A stretch of DNA of 64,000 nucleotides from an uncultured Spirochaetaceae bacterium (GCA_902778325.1 CACYWZ010000008.1:1-64000), one strand, 5' to 3'. Shown: positions 24,078-33,169, numbered from the stretch's first letter. Made by a program: numbers and translations. The notes: generated from the sequence alone by a model not told the origin.

Positions 24078-25433
24078 CTAAAAATCAAGGTTTGAGATAA
24101 AGCGCTCCTGAAAATCGCTCAAGTCCGCAAGGTTCACGCACTCTGCATTCTTGAAAATTCTCAAAGCCCTCTCTTTCATCTCGCTTTCAAGCATTATCGC
24201 CGCCGCGCCCGAAAGCGCCGTGTTTCCGGCAGCGACGGCGTTCTTTTCAAGCCGGTGCGGTATCATCGAAATCGAAGTCGCGTCCTCTATTTTCATCGTC
24301 GTGCCGAAACCTCCCGCAAGGAAGAACTCGACAGCCACGCCGTCAGGGCACTTTTCGACAAGGAAATCAAGTCCCGTCTTCACCGCAGACTTTGCAAGCT
24401 GGAGGGCGCGAATGTCCTTTTGCGAAAGCGTTACTCCGTCACGAAGCAAAATGACACCGCTTTCGTTTTTGATTTCGCCGCTTTTGTCCACAAGGTCAAG
24501 CGTCAAAAGCACGCTCAGAGCCGAAAGCAAGCCCGTTCCGCAAATTCCCTTCGCCCTCGTCTTTCCGATGACGCTGAACTCAAAAGCCTTGTTGCCAAAT
24601 CCGTCGTCTTTTATCGCCGCGCTCGCGATTGCGCCTTCTTTCGCGCTCATTCCAAACTCGATTCCGCAGCCCTCGAACGCAGGGCCTGCCGCGCTCGCCG
24701 TGCATATGATTTTTCCTGTCGGGAGCTGAAGCGCCATCTCGCAGTTTGTGCCGACATCTGCGGCGATTTTGACTTTATCGTCCTTCCCGAAGCCGCAAGC
24801 CACAAGGGTGCAAATCGCATCAGCGCCAAAGAAAGCGCCCGCGCAATGGGGGACGAAAAGCGGCGTGTCTGAGGAAAGTGCGGGGAAAGAGATGCGAGTG
24901 CCAGAGATGAAATCGCCATAAAGAAAGTAGGTTCCGAATGTTGAGGGAGGGCTGAAAGGAGCGAGAGCCAAAGATGAAACATCGAGTGCAAACGCGAGGG
25001 AAAGCATTGTTGTGTTGCCCGTTATGCAAAGACAAGTGGTTTCAGGGCGGAAGCCTCGCGGGAGTTTCAGAGACGTTTTTGCAAGAAGGCGCGACAGAAG
25101 GGAATTGACTTCGCAAACAACGCAATCGCGAAGTCTTTTTGCACCGCCAGAGAGCGCGAACTGTATTCGGCTTACAACGTCGTTTCCGAAAGCGCGCTGC
25201 GGGTTTACGCTTGAAACGCTCTCAAGGCACTCTTGTGTCGAAAGCGAATAGCAAGCGGCGGCGATTGTCGTCGTTCCAATATCCACGGCGATGCAGACTT
25301 TTGAGTCCGCAATCTCGCCTCCGCGCGCTTTGAAAGGCAAAATCCCTGCGGAAAGGATTGTCATCTTCTCATCAGCGCTGCTCTTCCCGTCGCCCTCGCA
25401 AAGTCCGCAGTGCCGACATATTTCGCAAATCAT
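24078..25433 (-). CDS. RACo/RamA-like ASKHA ATPase (DUF4445-type)
   Basis: The 451-residue protein has a four-cysteine N-terminus (CEICRHCGLC, residues 3-12). An ASKHA core follows: VCIAVDIGTTTIAAACYS near 47, ITGNTTML near 135, IAADVGTNCEMAL near 225 and FFLAGGFGTTMKIEDA near 375. Related proteins (RamA, RACo) reductively reactivate corrinoid methyltransferases using ATP. The usual long ferredoxin domain is missing here; the short Cys cluster may replace it. No corrinoid protein or methyltransferase is in the window, so the partner is unknown. Its ATG follows the upstream stop directly (TAA-ATG). Confidence 0.78.
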   Translation of the reverse strand: MICEICRHCGLCEGDGKSSADEKMTILSAGILPFKARGGEIADSKVCIAVDIGTTTIAAACYSLSTQECLESVSSVNPQRAFGNDVVSRIQFALSGGAKRLRDCVVCEVNSLLSRLLAKTSLKLPRGFRPETTCLCITGNTTMLSLAFALDVSSLALAPFSPPSTFGTYFLYGDFISGTRISFPALSSDTPLFVPHCAGAFFGADAICTLVACGFGKDDKVKIAADVGTNCEMALQLPTGKIICTASAAGPAFEGCGIEFGMSAKEGAIASAAIKDDGFGNKAFEFSVIGKTRAKGICGTGLLSALSVLLTLDLVDKSGEIKNESGVILLRDGVTLSQKDIRALQLAKSAVKTGLDFLVEKCPDGVAVEFFLAGGFGTTMKIEDATSISMIPHRLEKNAVAAGNTALSGAAAIMLESEMKERALRIFKNAECVNLADLSDFQERFISNLDF

Positions 25434-26021
25434 TTACAGAACAATCGGGATTCTAAGATAAACGGCGATTATGTTGTCTCTCTTGTCATTTCCTCGCGGC
25501 ATATTCCGCCAATACGCGCCGACCATTGGCGCCCAGCCACCAGTGAGAGCGCCAAAATCGTAATCAAGCGAAAACTTGAAGCCGTTCCCCCATTTTGTGC
25601 TGCCGTGCCAAGTGTGCAAATCGTCATTTTCGTCTTTTAGCGCCACAAAATCAGTTCGTCTTCCTATCGCATAAGAGACAGAAAGCGAAAGCCCCGTAAG
25701 TGGCGTGAGAACTTCCAAGCCACCAAGGAAAGCGTAATCATAGCGCAAGAAGTGTTCGCTTCCAGAAATCACGAAATCGCCTACCAAATCAGTTCCTGCC
25801 ATAAAGTTGAGCTGCTCTGCAAGCGGCAAGTGAATGAGGGCGTCTGTTGTTGCAATCGCACGAGAAGAGCCTGAAATCGATGTTTCAACGTCATCGCCAT
25901 AGACTATGCAGCCCGTTCCAAGCCCTAGTGTTAAGTATGGCTCTCGGTCAAGCGCAAAGGACGAGAGCGAAAAAAAGAATGACAAAACTATAAGATTTAC
26001 AAAACAAAATATCTTTTTCAT
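25434..26021 (-). CDS. Exported beta-rich (outer-membrane-type) protein
   Basis: A 195-residue protein with a clear signal peptide (MKKIFCFVNLIVLSFFFS, cleavage near SSFALD). Alternating strands follow (YLTLGLGTGCIVYG, LSLSVSYAIGR, FKFSLDYDFG) with a terminal IIAVYLRIPIVL, the look of a small outer-membrane beta-barrel. No named family is recognised. The start at 26021 has no Shine-Dalgarno; GATAAT lies 6 bases before it, though the -35 is weak. It is the first of three adjoining minus-strand genes. Confidence 0.62.
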   Translation of the reverse strand: MKKIFCFVNLIVLSFFFSLSSFALDREPYLTLGLGTGCIVYGDDVETSISGSSRAIATTDALIHLPLAEQLNFMAGTDLVGDFVISGSEHFLRYDYAFLGGLEVLTPLTGLSLSVSYAIGRRTDFVALKDENDDLHTWHGSTKWGNGFKFSLDYDFGALTGGWAPMVGAYWRNMPRGNDKRDNIIAVYLRIPIVL

Positions 26022-26166
26022 AAAGCAATTATCGTCATATCCGCTCAAGCGCTTCACTTTTGACGCTTGTCCGACATACTCAATATATTCGAGGTTATGG
26101 AATTTAGTGCCTGCAAGGTATAAACAGTTTTTTATTAGTTACGCACAAACAAAACTGAAAATCATA

Positions 26167-26195
26167 TTGACACAAACAAAAGCCATAATTACTAT
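26167..26195 (+). promoter_or_regulatory. Promoter of thiBPQ
   Basis: -35 TTGACA (26167-26172), 17-base spacer, -10 TACTAT (26190-26195). The leader is about 30 bases, contains CGGAGG, and is too short for a TPP riboswitch. Confidence 0.75.
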
Positions 26196-26232
26196 TTAAT
26201 CTATCTTAAGGGAATCTTTCGTCGGAGGTTAT

Positions 26233-27282
26233 ATGAAAAAATCAGTTTTGGCACTGTGTTTGACAACGACAGCGGCAATTATTATGTTCTCAAGCTTTTC
26301 TCTTTTTGGAGGCAAAAAGAAGAAAAATGCAGAAAATGACGTAAGAAAAAATTCTGTAGTTGTATATGCTTATGACAGTTTCGCGGGTGAATGGGGACCA
26401 GGTCCTGAGCTCGTGGCGATGTTCAAAAAAAATACAGGGCTGGATTTGACTCTTGTTGACTGTGGAGACGCAGGACAGGCAGCAAGTCGTGCAATTCTTG
26501 AAAAAGGCAGGGTTCAAGCTGACGTTTTGCTCGGAGGCGATAACAATCTCATTGCAAAGTTGAGAGAAGCAGACATTCTCAAAGCATATAAGCCAAAAGG
26601 TGCTGCAAACATCAAGGAAGGTCTTTCAGAGGCGCTTGGTGGAGATTGGATACTGACACCGTTCGATTACAGCCATTTTGCAATCATTTTTGACACAGAG
26701 TCTGGACTTGAAGAGCCAAAGAGTCTTGAAGACCTGACGAAAGATATTTACGAAAAGAAACTTATTTTGATGGATCCGCGCACAAGCACACCAGGCTTGG
26801 GCTTTGTAACATGGACAGCAGCCATTTTTGGCGACAAGGTTGTGGATTATTGGAGCAACCTCAAAAAGTCAATTCTCACAATGTCACCAGGTTGGACAGC
26901 AGGCTACGGGCTTTTCACAAGCGGAGAAGCGCCTCTCGTCATCAGCTACACAACAAGCCCTGCATATCACTATGAAGAGGACAAGTCAACAAGATTCAAG
27001 TCTCTCGTTTTTGCAGAAGGACACCCTCAGCAAGTTGAAGGTGTTGGTTTATTGAAGGGCGCTGTCAACGAAGAAGGCGGAAAGAAGTTCATTGACTTCC
27101 TCATCAGCGAAGAGGCTCAGTCTGTTCTTCCGCTCACACAGTGGATGTACCCTGCAAACAAGAACGTAAAAGTTCCAGAAAGCTACAATGTTGCCGCTCC
27201 TATTCCAAGCAAGACGGTAAGCGCAAAGCCTGCTGACATTCAAAAGACACTTGATTCAGTTATTGCAGTGCTTTCAAACTAA
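26233..27282 (+). CDS. thiB: Thiamine-binding periplasmic protein ThiB (TbpA)
   Basis: ThiB binds thiamine or its phosphates and hands them to ThiPQ. The 349-residue protein has an N-terminal signal segment without a lipobox and the ThiB hallmarks VVYAYDSFAGEWGPGPELV, ADVLLGGDNNL, DPRTSTPGLG, SPGWTAGYGLF, SYTTSPAYHYEE and TQWMYPAN. These match the E. coli protein motif by motif. GGAGG lies before the ATG. It is the first gene of a compact thiBPQ operon and the next gene starts directly after its stop. Confidence 0.93.
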   Translation: MKKSVLALCLTTTAAIIMFSSFSLFGGKKKKNAENDVRKNSVVVYAYDSFAGEWGPGPELVAMFKKNTGLDLTLVDCGDAGQAASRAILEKGRVQADVLLGGDNNLIAKLREADILKAYKPKGAANIKEGLSEALGGDWILTPFDYSHFAIIFDTESGLEEPKSLEDLTKDIYEKKLILMDPRTSTPGLGFVTWTAAIFGDKVVDYWSNLKKSILTMSPGWTAGYGLFTSGEAPLVISYTTSPAYHYEEDKSTRFKSLVFAEGHPQQVEGVGLLKGAVNEEGGKKFIDFLISEEAQSVLPLTQWMYPANKNVKVPESYNVAAPIPSKTVSAKPADIQKTLDSVIAVLSN

Positions 27283-28887
27283 ATGAACACACAAAAATCG
27301 CCCGTTCTGTTTTTCAGACGGGCACTTCAAACGCTAGCGGCAATCTTCGCCGTTAGCGTGTTTGCAGCAGCGGTTTTAGCTTTCGTCATTCCGCTGTTCG
27401 CTTCTTTTTTCCAAAAAGGCGCTTCTTTTTCGCCCTCATCTCAAAATCTAAAGCTTGCGAAAATTGCTGTCTTCACGCTCCAACAAGCGCTATTATCAAC
27501 ACTCATTGCTCTTGTTGTAGGGCTTCTTGCTTCCGCATTCGTAACACACAGAAACTTCTTTTTGCGCCGTCTTCTTCTTTCGACAGCCGCCGTTCCTTTG
27601 TGCATTCCGCCTTTAATTGTGGCTCTTGGATACGTTGGCTTTTTCGGAATGAACGGAAGCGCAAACAGAGCAATCTCGGCTTTGTTCAAAACCGACAAGA
27701 AAGCCATAACGTTTCTCTATTCATTTTGGGGAATTGTAATCGCGCAAGGCTTTTACAACTTTCCGCTCGTGATGGCAACAGTTTCAGACGCTTGGAGCAC
27801 ACTTCCACGCACTCAATCCGACGCTGCAAAAATGCTCGGAGCATCAAAAATGCGCATTTTCTTTTCCATAACAATAAGACAGTTAATGCCTTCAATCGTG
27901 AGCGCGTGTATTCCAGTGTTCTTGTATTGCTTTTTCTCGTTTTTGATAGTTTTGCTTTTTGGCGGAGTCGGAACAACGACACTCGAAGTCGAATTGTATC
28001 ACCAAGCAAGAAACTCCTTGGACTTGACATCTGCAAGCAAAATCGCCCTCGTTGAAACACTTATGGCGTCTATTGCTGTTGCTCTGTACTCATCGCTGGA
28101 GAGAAAGAGCGCAATTAGGAAGACCGAAAGCACACCGAGCGCAAGGCGAAAATCGATAAAAGGCAAAGAAAGAATAGGCGCAATCATTGTTTTTTCGCTC
28201 ATTATCATTTTCTTTGTCTGCCCTCTTTTGTGCATAATCTTTGCATCCTTTCCAAAAGGCTCTCTTGTCGTGATGAAAAAACTTGTCAGCAAAAAAGGCT
28301 TTGTCGCTGCCTGCTCGCAAACAATTAAAACAGGAGTGAGCACAGCCTTCTTCAGCACTTGCGCCGCCCTTGTCTGCGCTCTTTTTCTGAAAGCGAGCAA
28401 GAAGCAGAATATCGCAATGAAGACGTTCCCGATGCTTCCGATGGCTGTGTCTTCGGTCGTGATGGGATTCGGAATGACCGCGGTTGTCAGGACAGGAACA
28501 AAAGAGGCGCTGATTGCAGCACAGACGGCTCTCACATGGCCGCTCGCATTCAGGCAAATATGGGCTGGATTTTCAAGAATAAGCGATGAAAGCGCAGACG
28601 CAGCACACCTTTTGTCCCCTCGCCCTCTGGACACCGCTTTTGAAATCTATGTCAAAGGAAGCAAGCGAAACATCTTGAGCGCTCTTGTGCTGTGCTTTGC
28701 CGTGAGCGCGGGCGACACAACGTTGCCGCTCGTTCTGGCAATCCCGCACTTTGACACACTTTCGCTTTTCACATACAGACTCGCAAGCTCATACAGATTC
28801 AGCGAAGCATGTGCCTCAGGCTTAATTCTTGGCGCGTTCTGCATGATTCTATTCGCCTTTGCAAACAAAATGAAGGAAACAAAATGA
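27283..28887 (+). CDS. thiP: Thiamine ABC transporter permease ThiP
   Basis: The 534-residue membrane protein has two tandem permease halves of about six segments each. Each half has an EAA-type loop (DAAKMLGASKMRIFFSITIR near 190; DAAHLLSPRPLDTAF near 445) that contacts the ATPase. This fused two-domain form is usual for ThiP. It starts directly after thiB and its stop overlaps the thiQ ATG (ATGA). Confidence 0.9.
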   Translation: MNTQKSPVLFFRRALQTLAAIFAVSVFAAAVLAFVIPLFASFFQKGASFSPSSQNLKLAKIAVFTLQQALLSTLIALVVGLLASAFVTHRNFFLRRLLLSTAAVPLCIPPLIVALGYVGFFGMNGSANRAISALFKTDKKAITFLYSFWGIVIAQGFYNFPLVMATVSDAWSTLPRTQSDAAKMLGASKMRIFFSITIRQLMPSIVSACIPVFLYCFFSFLIVLLFGGVGTTTLEVELYHQARNSLDLTSASKIALVETLMASIAVALYSSLERKSAIRKTESTPSARRKSIKGKERIGAIIVFSLIIIFFVCPLLCIIFASFPKGSLVVMKKLVSKKGFVAACSQTIKTGVSTAFFSTCAALVCALFLKASKKQNIAMKTFPMLPMAVSSVVMGFGMTAVVRTGTKEALIAAQTALTWPLAFRQIWAGFSRISDESADAAHLLSPRPLDTAFEIYVKGSKRNILSALVLCFAVSAGDTTLPLVLAIPHFDTLSLFTYRLASSYRFSEACASGLILGAFCMILFAFANKMKETK

Positions 28888-29570
28888 ACTCATATTTCAC
28901 CGCCGAAAATCTTTTTCAGACATGGCAGGACTTTTGCCTTGATGTGTCGTTTTCAGCCCAAAAAGGCACAATGACATCGATTGTAGGACCTTCGGGAAGC
29001 GGAAAATCCACGATATTGCGTCTTATCGCAGGACTTGAGGACAAAGGCGAAAATCAGAAAATCACCTTGAACGAAAAAGACATCACAAACCTTCCGCCCG
29101 GAAAGCGCGGGATAGGGCTTGTGTCGCAAAGCCGCTCGCTATTCTCGCATCTGAGCGTCGAGGACAATATCGGCTACGGGCTTCGATGTCGCGGATTTTC
29201 AAAAAAAGCAAGCCGTCAAATGGCGCACGATTATCTCAAGAAGTTCAATCTTGAAGGCTTTGAAAAGCGCGCTGTAGACACGCTTTCAGGCGGAGAAGCG
29301 CAACGAATCGCTCTTGCCCGCACACTCATCGTCGAACCTGATTTGATTTTGTTCGACGAGCCGTTTTCCGCCCTCGACGCCCCGCTAAGAAAAAAACTCG
29401 CCACCGACATAAGAGCGTGGCAAAAAAGCATCGGCTTTACCGCCATAATGGTGACCCACGACATCGCAGAAGCGAAGGCAATCAGCGACAACATCATCTT
29501 AATCAAAGACGGAAAAAAGACGTGGGACGGAAAAGCACAAGATTTTAGCGAATCTCTTTTGGGCTGTTAA
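28884..29570 (+). CDS. thiQ: Thiamine ABC transporter ATP-binding protein ThiQ
   Basis: The 228-residue ATPase has Walker A GPSGSGKST, Q-loop GLVSQSRSLF, signature LSGGEAQRIAL, Walker B LILFDEPFSALD and switch His VTHDIAEA. The ATG overlaps the thiP stop. The protein is of ThiQ length. The 21-bp repeat array begins within its stop codon. Assignment to thiamine comes mainly from the adjoining thiB. Confidence 0.9.
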   Translation: MNSYFTAENLFQTWQDFCLDVSFSAQKGTMTSIVGPSGSGKSTILRLIAGLEDKGENQKITLNEKDITNLPPGKRGIGLVSQSRSLFSHLSVEDNIGYGLRCRGFSKKASRQMAHDYLKKFNLEGFEKRAVDTLSGGEAQRIALARTLIVEPDLILFDEPFSALDAPLRKKLATDIRAWQKSIGFTAIMVTHDIAEAKAISDNIILIKDGKKTWDGKAQDFSESLLGC

Positions 29571-29760
29571 AGGAAAGCCTCCTCGACGTTAAGGAAGACC
29601 TCCTTGTCGTTAAGGGAAACCTCCTTGATGTTAAGGAAAGTCTCCTTGAGGTCAAGGAAGACCTCCTTGATGTTAAGGGAAGTCTCCTCGACGTCAAGGA
29701 AAACCTCCTTGACTTTAAGGAACACTTCCTTAACTTTTAGGAACACCTCCTAAAAGTTTT
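29567..29760. repeat. 21-bp tandem palindromic array, 9 units, starting in the thiQ stop codon
   Basis: Units such as GTTAAGGAAGACCTCCTTGTC repeat at exactly 21 bases (29567-29755), with AAGGA...TCCTT arms in each. The base pattern is close to the array at 23479-23660, so both belong to one family. The rest of the gap to 29986 holds a partial TGTCATGCTGA / TGAGCGAAGTCGAAG dispersed repeat (29771-29868) and an AT-rich leader. Confidence 0.95.
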
Positions 29761-29986
29761 GGGGAACAATGTGTCATGCTGAACAAGTTTTCAGCATCCA
29801 CTTTTTGTCTTCGCAGATTTCGAAACGAATTCGCCAATGACATTTCGGTTGCTGAGCGAAGTCGAAGCATAGATTTAGAATCGCTACTGATAAAATATTA
29901 TGAAAACGAATACTTTAATATTTCTTTTCGTTGGTGTATAGTTTCAGACGAGAAAAATATTTTCTATTGAAAGGAGTTATGTCTGT

Positions 29987-31345
29987 ATGGACGAGCAGTT
30001 TATTAATGATTACAAAGCATTCCTTGACTCTGGAAAAACAGAGCGCGAATGTGTTGAGAGCATTAAGGCTCTGGCAGAAAAGCACGGCTACAAAGATTTG
30101 GCAAGCGTTGAGAGCGTAAATGCTGGCTCACGCGTTTATGTCACAAAAATGAACAAGTCAATTGCGCTTTTTGAGCTTGGCTCAGACCCGCTCGAAAAGG
30201 GCATGGATATTCTTGGAGCGCACATTGATTCCCCTCGCCTTGATGTGAAGCAGAATCCGATTATGGAAAAAGATTTCATCTGCTATATCAACACGCATTA
30301 TTATGGCGGCATCAAAAAATATCAGTGGGTAACAATTCCTTTGGCAATTCACGGCGTTGTTTGCAAGACAGACGGAACAACCGTAAAGATTAACGTCGGT
30401 GAAGAAGAGAATGACCCTGTATTCTGCATTTCAGACATCTTGCCGCATCTTGCACAAAAGCAGATGAAAGAGAATGCCGCTGAGTTCATTTCAGGCGAAA
30501 GTCTTGACCTTATCGCAGGTTCTGTTGTTCCTCCAAAGAAAGACAAGAAGGAAGAGGAGAAAAAGGACGACAAGAAAGATGACAAAAAGGGCTCTTGCAA
30601 GAAAGCTGTCTTGAAGATTCTTGAGGCAAAATACGGCATCAAGGAAGCAGATTTCATGTCTGCGGAGCTTGAGGTTGTTCCTGCTGGAAAAACACGCGAC
30701 CTCGGCTTTGACCGCTCGCTCATTTTGGGCTACGGGCAGGACGACAGAAGCTGCGCATACACTTCATTGCGCGCTCTTCTCGACGGAGAGACTCAGGCGC
30801 ACACAAGATGCTGCGTTTGCGTTGACAAAGAGGAAATCGGCTCTGTCGGCGCAACAGGCATGGCGTCTCACTTCTTCGAGAACGCAGTTGCAGAGGTCGT
30901 TGCAAAGGCTGGAGCCTACAGCGACCTCACACTTCGCCGCTGTCTTGAGAACTCCAACATGCTCTCAAGCGATGTAAACGCAGCCTTCGACCCACAGAAC
31001 ACTGATTTGTTCGACCGCGACAACGCGTCATTCCTTGGAGCTGGCATTGTATTCAACAAGTACACAGGAAGCCGCGGAAAATACAGCGCAAACGATGCAA
31101 ACCCAGAGTACATCGCGCGCGTTCGTGCTGTTCTTGAAGCAGCAAACATTCCGTACCAGATGAGCGAACTTGGAAAAGTTGACCAGGGCGGTGGCGGAAC
31201 AATCGCTTATCTTGCCGCAAAATACGGTATGAACGTGATTGACGCAGGCGTTCCAGTTCTTTCTATGCACGCGCCTTGGGAAATCACTGCAAAAGAAGAC
31301 ATTTATCAGGCATACGAAGCGTATAAGGCATTCTTGACGCTCTAG
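29987..31345 (+). CDS. M18-family aspartyl aminopeptidase-like enzyme
   Basis: The 452-residue metallo-aminopeptidase has the M18 zinc ligands in ILGAHIDSPRLDV (residues about 79-90), FDRSLILGYGQDDRSCAYTS near 244, CVDKEEIGSVGATG near 280, NMLSSDVNAAFDP near 325 and VPVLSMHAPWEI near 425. It removes N-terminal (often acidic) residues from peptides. A Lys/Asp/Glu-rich insert (about 185-205, PPKKDKKEEEKKDDKKDDKK) interrupts the fold and is not usual. AAGGAG lies 10 bases before the ATG. A terminator follows at 31364-31405. Confidence 0.92.
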   Translation: MDEQFINDYKAFLDSGKTERECVESIKALAEKHGYKDLASVESVNAGSRVYVTKMNKSIALFELGSDPLEKGMDILGAHIDSPRLDVKQNPIMEKDFICYINTHYYGGIKKYQWVTIPLAIHGVVCKTDGTTVKINVGEEENDPVFCISDILPHLAQKQMKENAAEFISGESLDLIAGSVVPPKKDKKEEEKKDDKKDDKKGSCKKAVLKILEAKYGIKEADFMSAELEVVPAGKTRDLGFDRSLILGYGQDDRSCAYTSLRALLDGETQAHTRCCVCVDKEEIGSVGATGMASHFFENAVAEVVAKAGAYSDLTLRRCLENSNMLSSDVNAAFDPQNTDLFDRDNASFLGAGIVFNKYTGSRGKYSANDANPEYIARVRAVLEAANIPYQMSELGKVDQGGGGTIAYLAAKYGMNVIDAGVPVLSMHAPWEITAKEDIYQAYEAYKAFLTL

Positions 31346-31363
31346 GATAAATGAGGCAAAAGA

Positions 31364-31405
31364 AAAGCCCTCTTGAGATTGGTTAGTTCTCAAGAGGGCT
31401 TTTTG
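31364..31405 (+). terminator. Terminator of the M18 aminopeptidase gene
   Basis: AAAAGCCCTCTTGAGA pairs with TCTCAAGAGGGCTTTT across a short loop, followed by T. The long stem may also stop the opposing transcript, whose gene ends at 31440. Confidence 0.9.
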
Positions 31406-31439
31406 GTAATATAGGAGTTGGTTACTTTATGAAATCAAA

Positions 31440-31811
31440 TTACTGAAAGTGTTTGAACGAAACTGCAATTCCCTGACTCATATTGCCAGAAATAAGGCGC
31501 GAAACAGCCGCTGAATATCTGCTGTTCAAAATCGAAAGCATCGCTGTATCGTTTTTTGTCCAGACCGTATTCGATTGCAATCTCTCTGCCGTGACTGCAA
31601 ACTGTTTTGAACTTTGCTCAAAATAAGCCAAGTTCTGCTCACTTCGAGTATCAAGCGTTTCAACTTGCTCGATAAGACGCTCGTATGAGCGCATATAATC
31701 GTCAATTGCCTTATGAGGATTTGCGGGGGTCAGCTGTGCTTTCACAATTGCAAAAATAGCGCCACAAATCACGACTGTCAAAAAAATAGTAGTGAATGAA
31801 TGTGTTTTCAA
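31440..31811 (-). CDS. Small membrane-anchored protein, unknown
   Basis: A TTG at 31811 is chosen as start because GGAGG lies 8 bases before it and no ATG is near. The 123-residue product has an N-terminal membrane segment (THSFTTIFLTVVICGAIFAI) and then a helical extracytoplasmic part (YERLIEQVETLDTRSEQNLA) with coiled-coil character, ending GIAVSFKHFQ. No family is recognised. It lies 115 bases after the EEP-domain gene on the same strand. It could be a cell-envelope accessory protein. Confidence 0.55.
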   Translation of the reverse strand: MKTHSFTTIFLTVVICGAIFAIVKAQLTPANPHKAIDDYMRSYERLIEQVETLDTRSEQNLAYFEQSSKQFAVTAERLQSNTVWTKNDTAMLSILNSRYSAAVSRLISGNMSQGIAVSFKHFQ

Positions 31812-31926
31812 CTTTTCAACCTCCAATATCTCTAAAATCTCTAATAAGTCTTCATTATCTCGATTGTGTATAGGTTTGTCAATACACCGCTTTCCCGCAG
31901 ACAGCGCATAAAAAGCATAAAGACAT

Positions 31927-32835
31927 TCAGATTTTGAAAAGCGCACAAAGAGGCAGATGGTCGCTGAGCCCTTTTCCTGAAAAAACGCTATAGCGGTCAA
32001 TCTCGCCTTTGTCATTCACGAAAGGCGAAGAGTCGAAAACACAAAACGAAAGAGATTCAATATCAGGCGAAAAAAATATGTGGTCGATTCGCTCCCATTT
32101 TCCGCGAAAGCAATAACTCCCGCTCTCAACTTCAGGAAACGAAAGCCAAACAGAGTGCATTTTAGTCGCTTTTTCGCCATAAGAGCGAAGGCACACCGCA
32201 TTTTCAAGAGATGAAAACTCGCTGATGTCGCTGTTGAAGTCGCCGCAAGCGATAACCCTCTCGCCCTCTCTAATGCACCGCCCCAGCGAAAGCGCGAGCG
32301 CCCTTTCTTGCACAGCGCGCACAACATTTCCGCCACCAAGACGCGATTTCCAGTGATTTGAAAAGACAGTGACGCAATCATTCTTGATTTTCACGCGCGA
32401 CTCAAGAATTGGACGCGTCGAGCGCCGTGAGCCAAAAGGGCGCACATCAACACTGTGACACCTGACGCTCAAAATCTCGTAGCGCGAAAGAAGCGCCACA
32501 CCAATACTCGCGCCCTCCTCCTTTTCAAAGCACGCATATTTGTACGGCTTCTTCCACGAAAAGCCCGTGCAAAGCTCATTGTACAAATCAAAAAGCACGC
32601 CCTCATTTTCAACCTCCTCAAGCACAATCACATCAGAGCCAATCTTCTTCAAAGCCGCCGCCGCCTTTAGAACACGCGCCTTGTAAGCGTCCTCGCTCCA
32701 CCTTTCGCCCTTGAAATCACTATATTCCGCGCCTTGAGTTCTCGCGTCAAAGAACGTCTGCATATTCCAAGTCGCAACGCTCACATTGCGCGCAAAAAGC
32801 GGTGAGAGCACAAAAAGAAAAATCAAATATCTCAT
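31927..32835 (-). CDS. Exported endonuclease/exonuclease/phosphatase-family protein
   Basis: The 302-residue protein begins with a signal peptide (MRYLIFLFVLSPLFARN). The EEP fold follows, with VATWNMQTFFD near 20, VIVLEEVENEG near 70, VTVFSNHWKSR near 155, VIACGDFNSDISE near 195, RIDHIFFSPD near 250 and GLSDHLPLCALF at the end. These residues bind metal and phosphate. Exported members act on nucleic acids or phospholipids; which applies here cannot be told. AAGGAG lies before the ATG. Confidence 0.85.
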   Translation of the reverse strand: MRYLIFLFVLSPLFARNVSVATWNMQTFFDARTQGAEYSDFKGERWSEDAYKARVLKAAAALKKIGSDVIVLEEVENEGVLFDLYNELCTGFSWKKPYKYACFEKEEGASIGVALLSRYEILSVRCHSVDVRPFGSRRSTRPILESRVKIKNDCVTVFSNHWKSRLGGGNVVRAVQERALALSLGRCIREGERVIACGDFNSDISEFSSLENAVCLRSYGEKATKMHSVWLSFPEVESGSYCFRGKWERIDHIFFSPDIESLSFCVFDSSPFVNDKGEIDRYSVFSGKGLSDHLPLCALFKI

Positions 32836-32892
32836 ACAAAACTCCTTGCCTTATATATTGCGCTCTTTCCTTTTTTCCCCGTTTGCTCAAGC

Positions 32893-33073
32893 GCTCCCTG
32901 AGCGGAGTCGAAGGGTGTCAAAGCAAATATTGCACAAAATTTGCTTTGCTGGCTCTCAGCGACGCTTTGAACAAACTAAATTTCGTCCGCTGAGCCTCAG
33001 GCTTCAATGTACATTTAAGGCATTCGTTTGCTGTATGAAATCAAAGGAAATATATTCGATTTCAATGAAAAAA
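32893..33073. repeat. Dispersed repeat block upstream of prs
   Basis: It contains a TGAGCGGAGTCGAAG piece, then two diverged 40-42-bp units (GCTTTGCTGGCTCTCAGCGA, CGTCCGCTGAGCCTCAGGCT). It ends with the sequence CATTCGTTTGCTGTATGAAA to CGATTTCAATGAAAAAA. From 32996 to 33073 it matches 17041-17166 nearly base for base, apart from one missing unit. With the AT-rich stretch to 33130 it fills the gap between the EEP gene and prs. Confidence 0.85.
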
Positions 33074-33130
33074 AAATCTTTTGCGGCAAACTTTTTTTGA
33101 AAATGTTTTTGTGCTAGAATATTTTTAGTG

Positions 33131-33169
33131 AAAGCAAAGGCGCTTTTTTCAAAGACTCTTTGCTTTTTT
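33131..33169 (+). promoter_or_regulatory. Terminator-like hairpin in the prs leader
   Basis: AAAGCAAAG (33131-33139) pairs with CTTTGCTTT (33158-33166), and T continues to 33169. It lies after a possible extended -10 element (TGCTAGAAT, 33112-33120) and 37 bases before the prs ATG. That is the position expected for an attenuator. No competing antiterminator was identified with confidence. Confidence 0.4.

Noticed and set aside
23479..29760. Arrays considered as CRISPR
   Set aside because: Units follow each other without unique spacers of constant length, and no cas genes are present.
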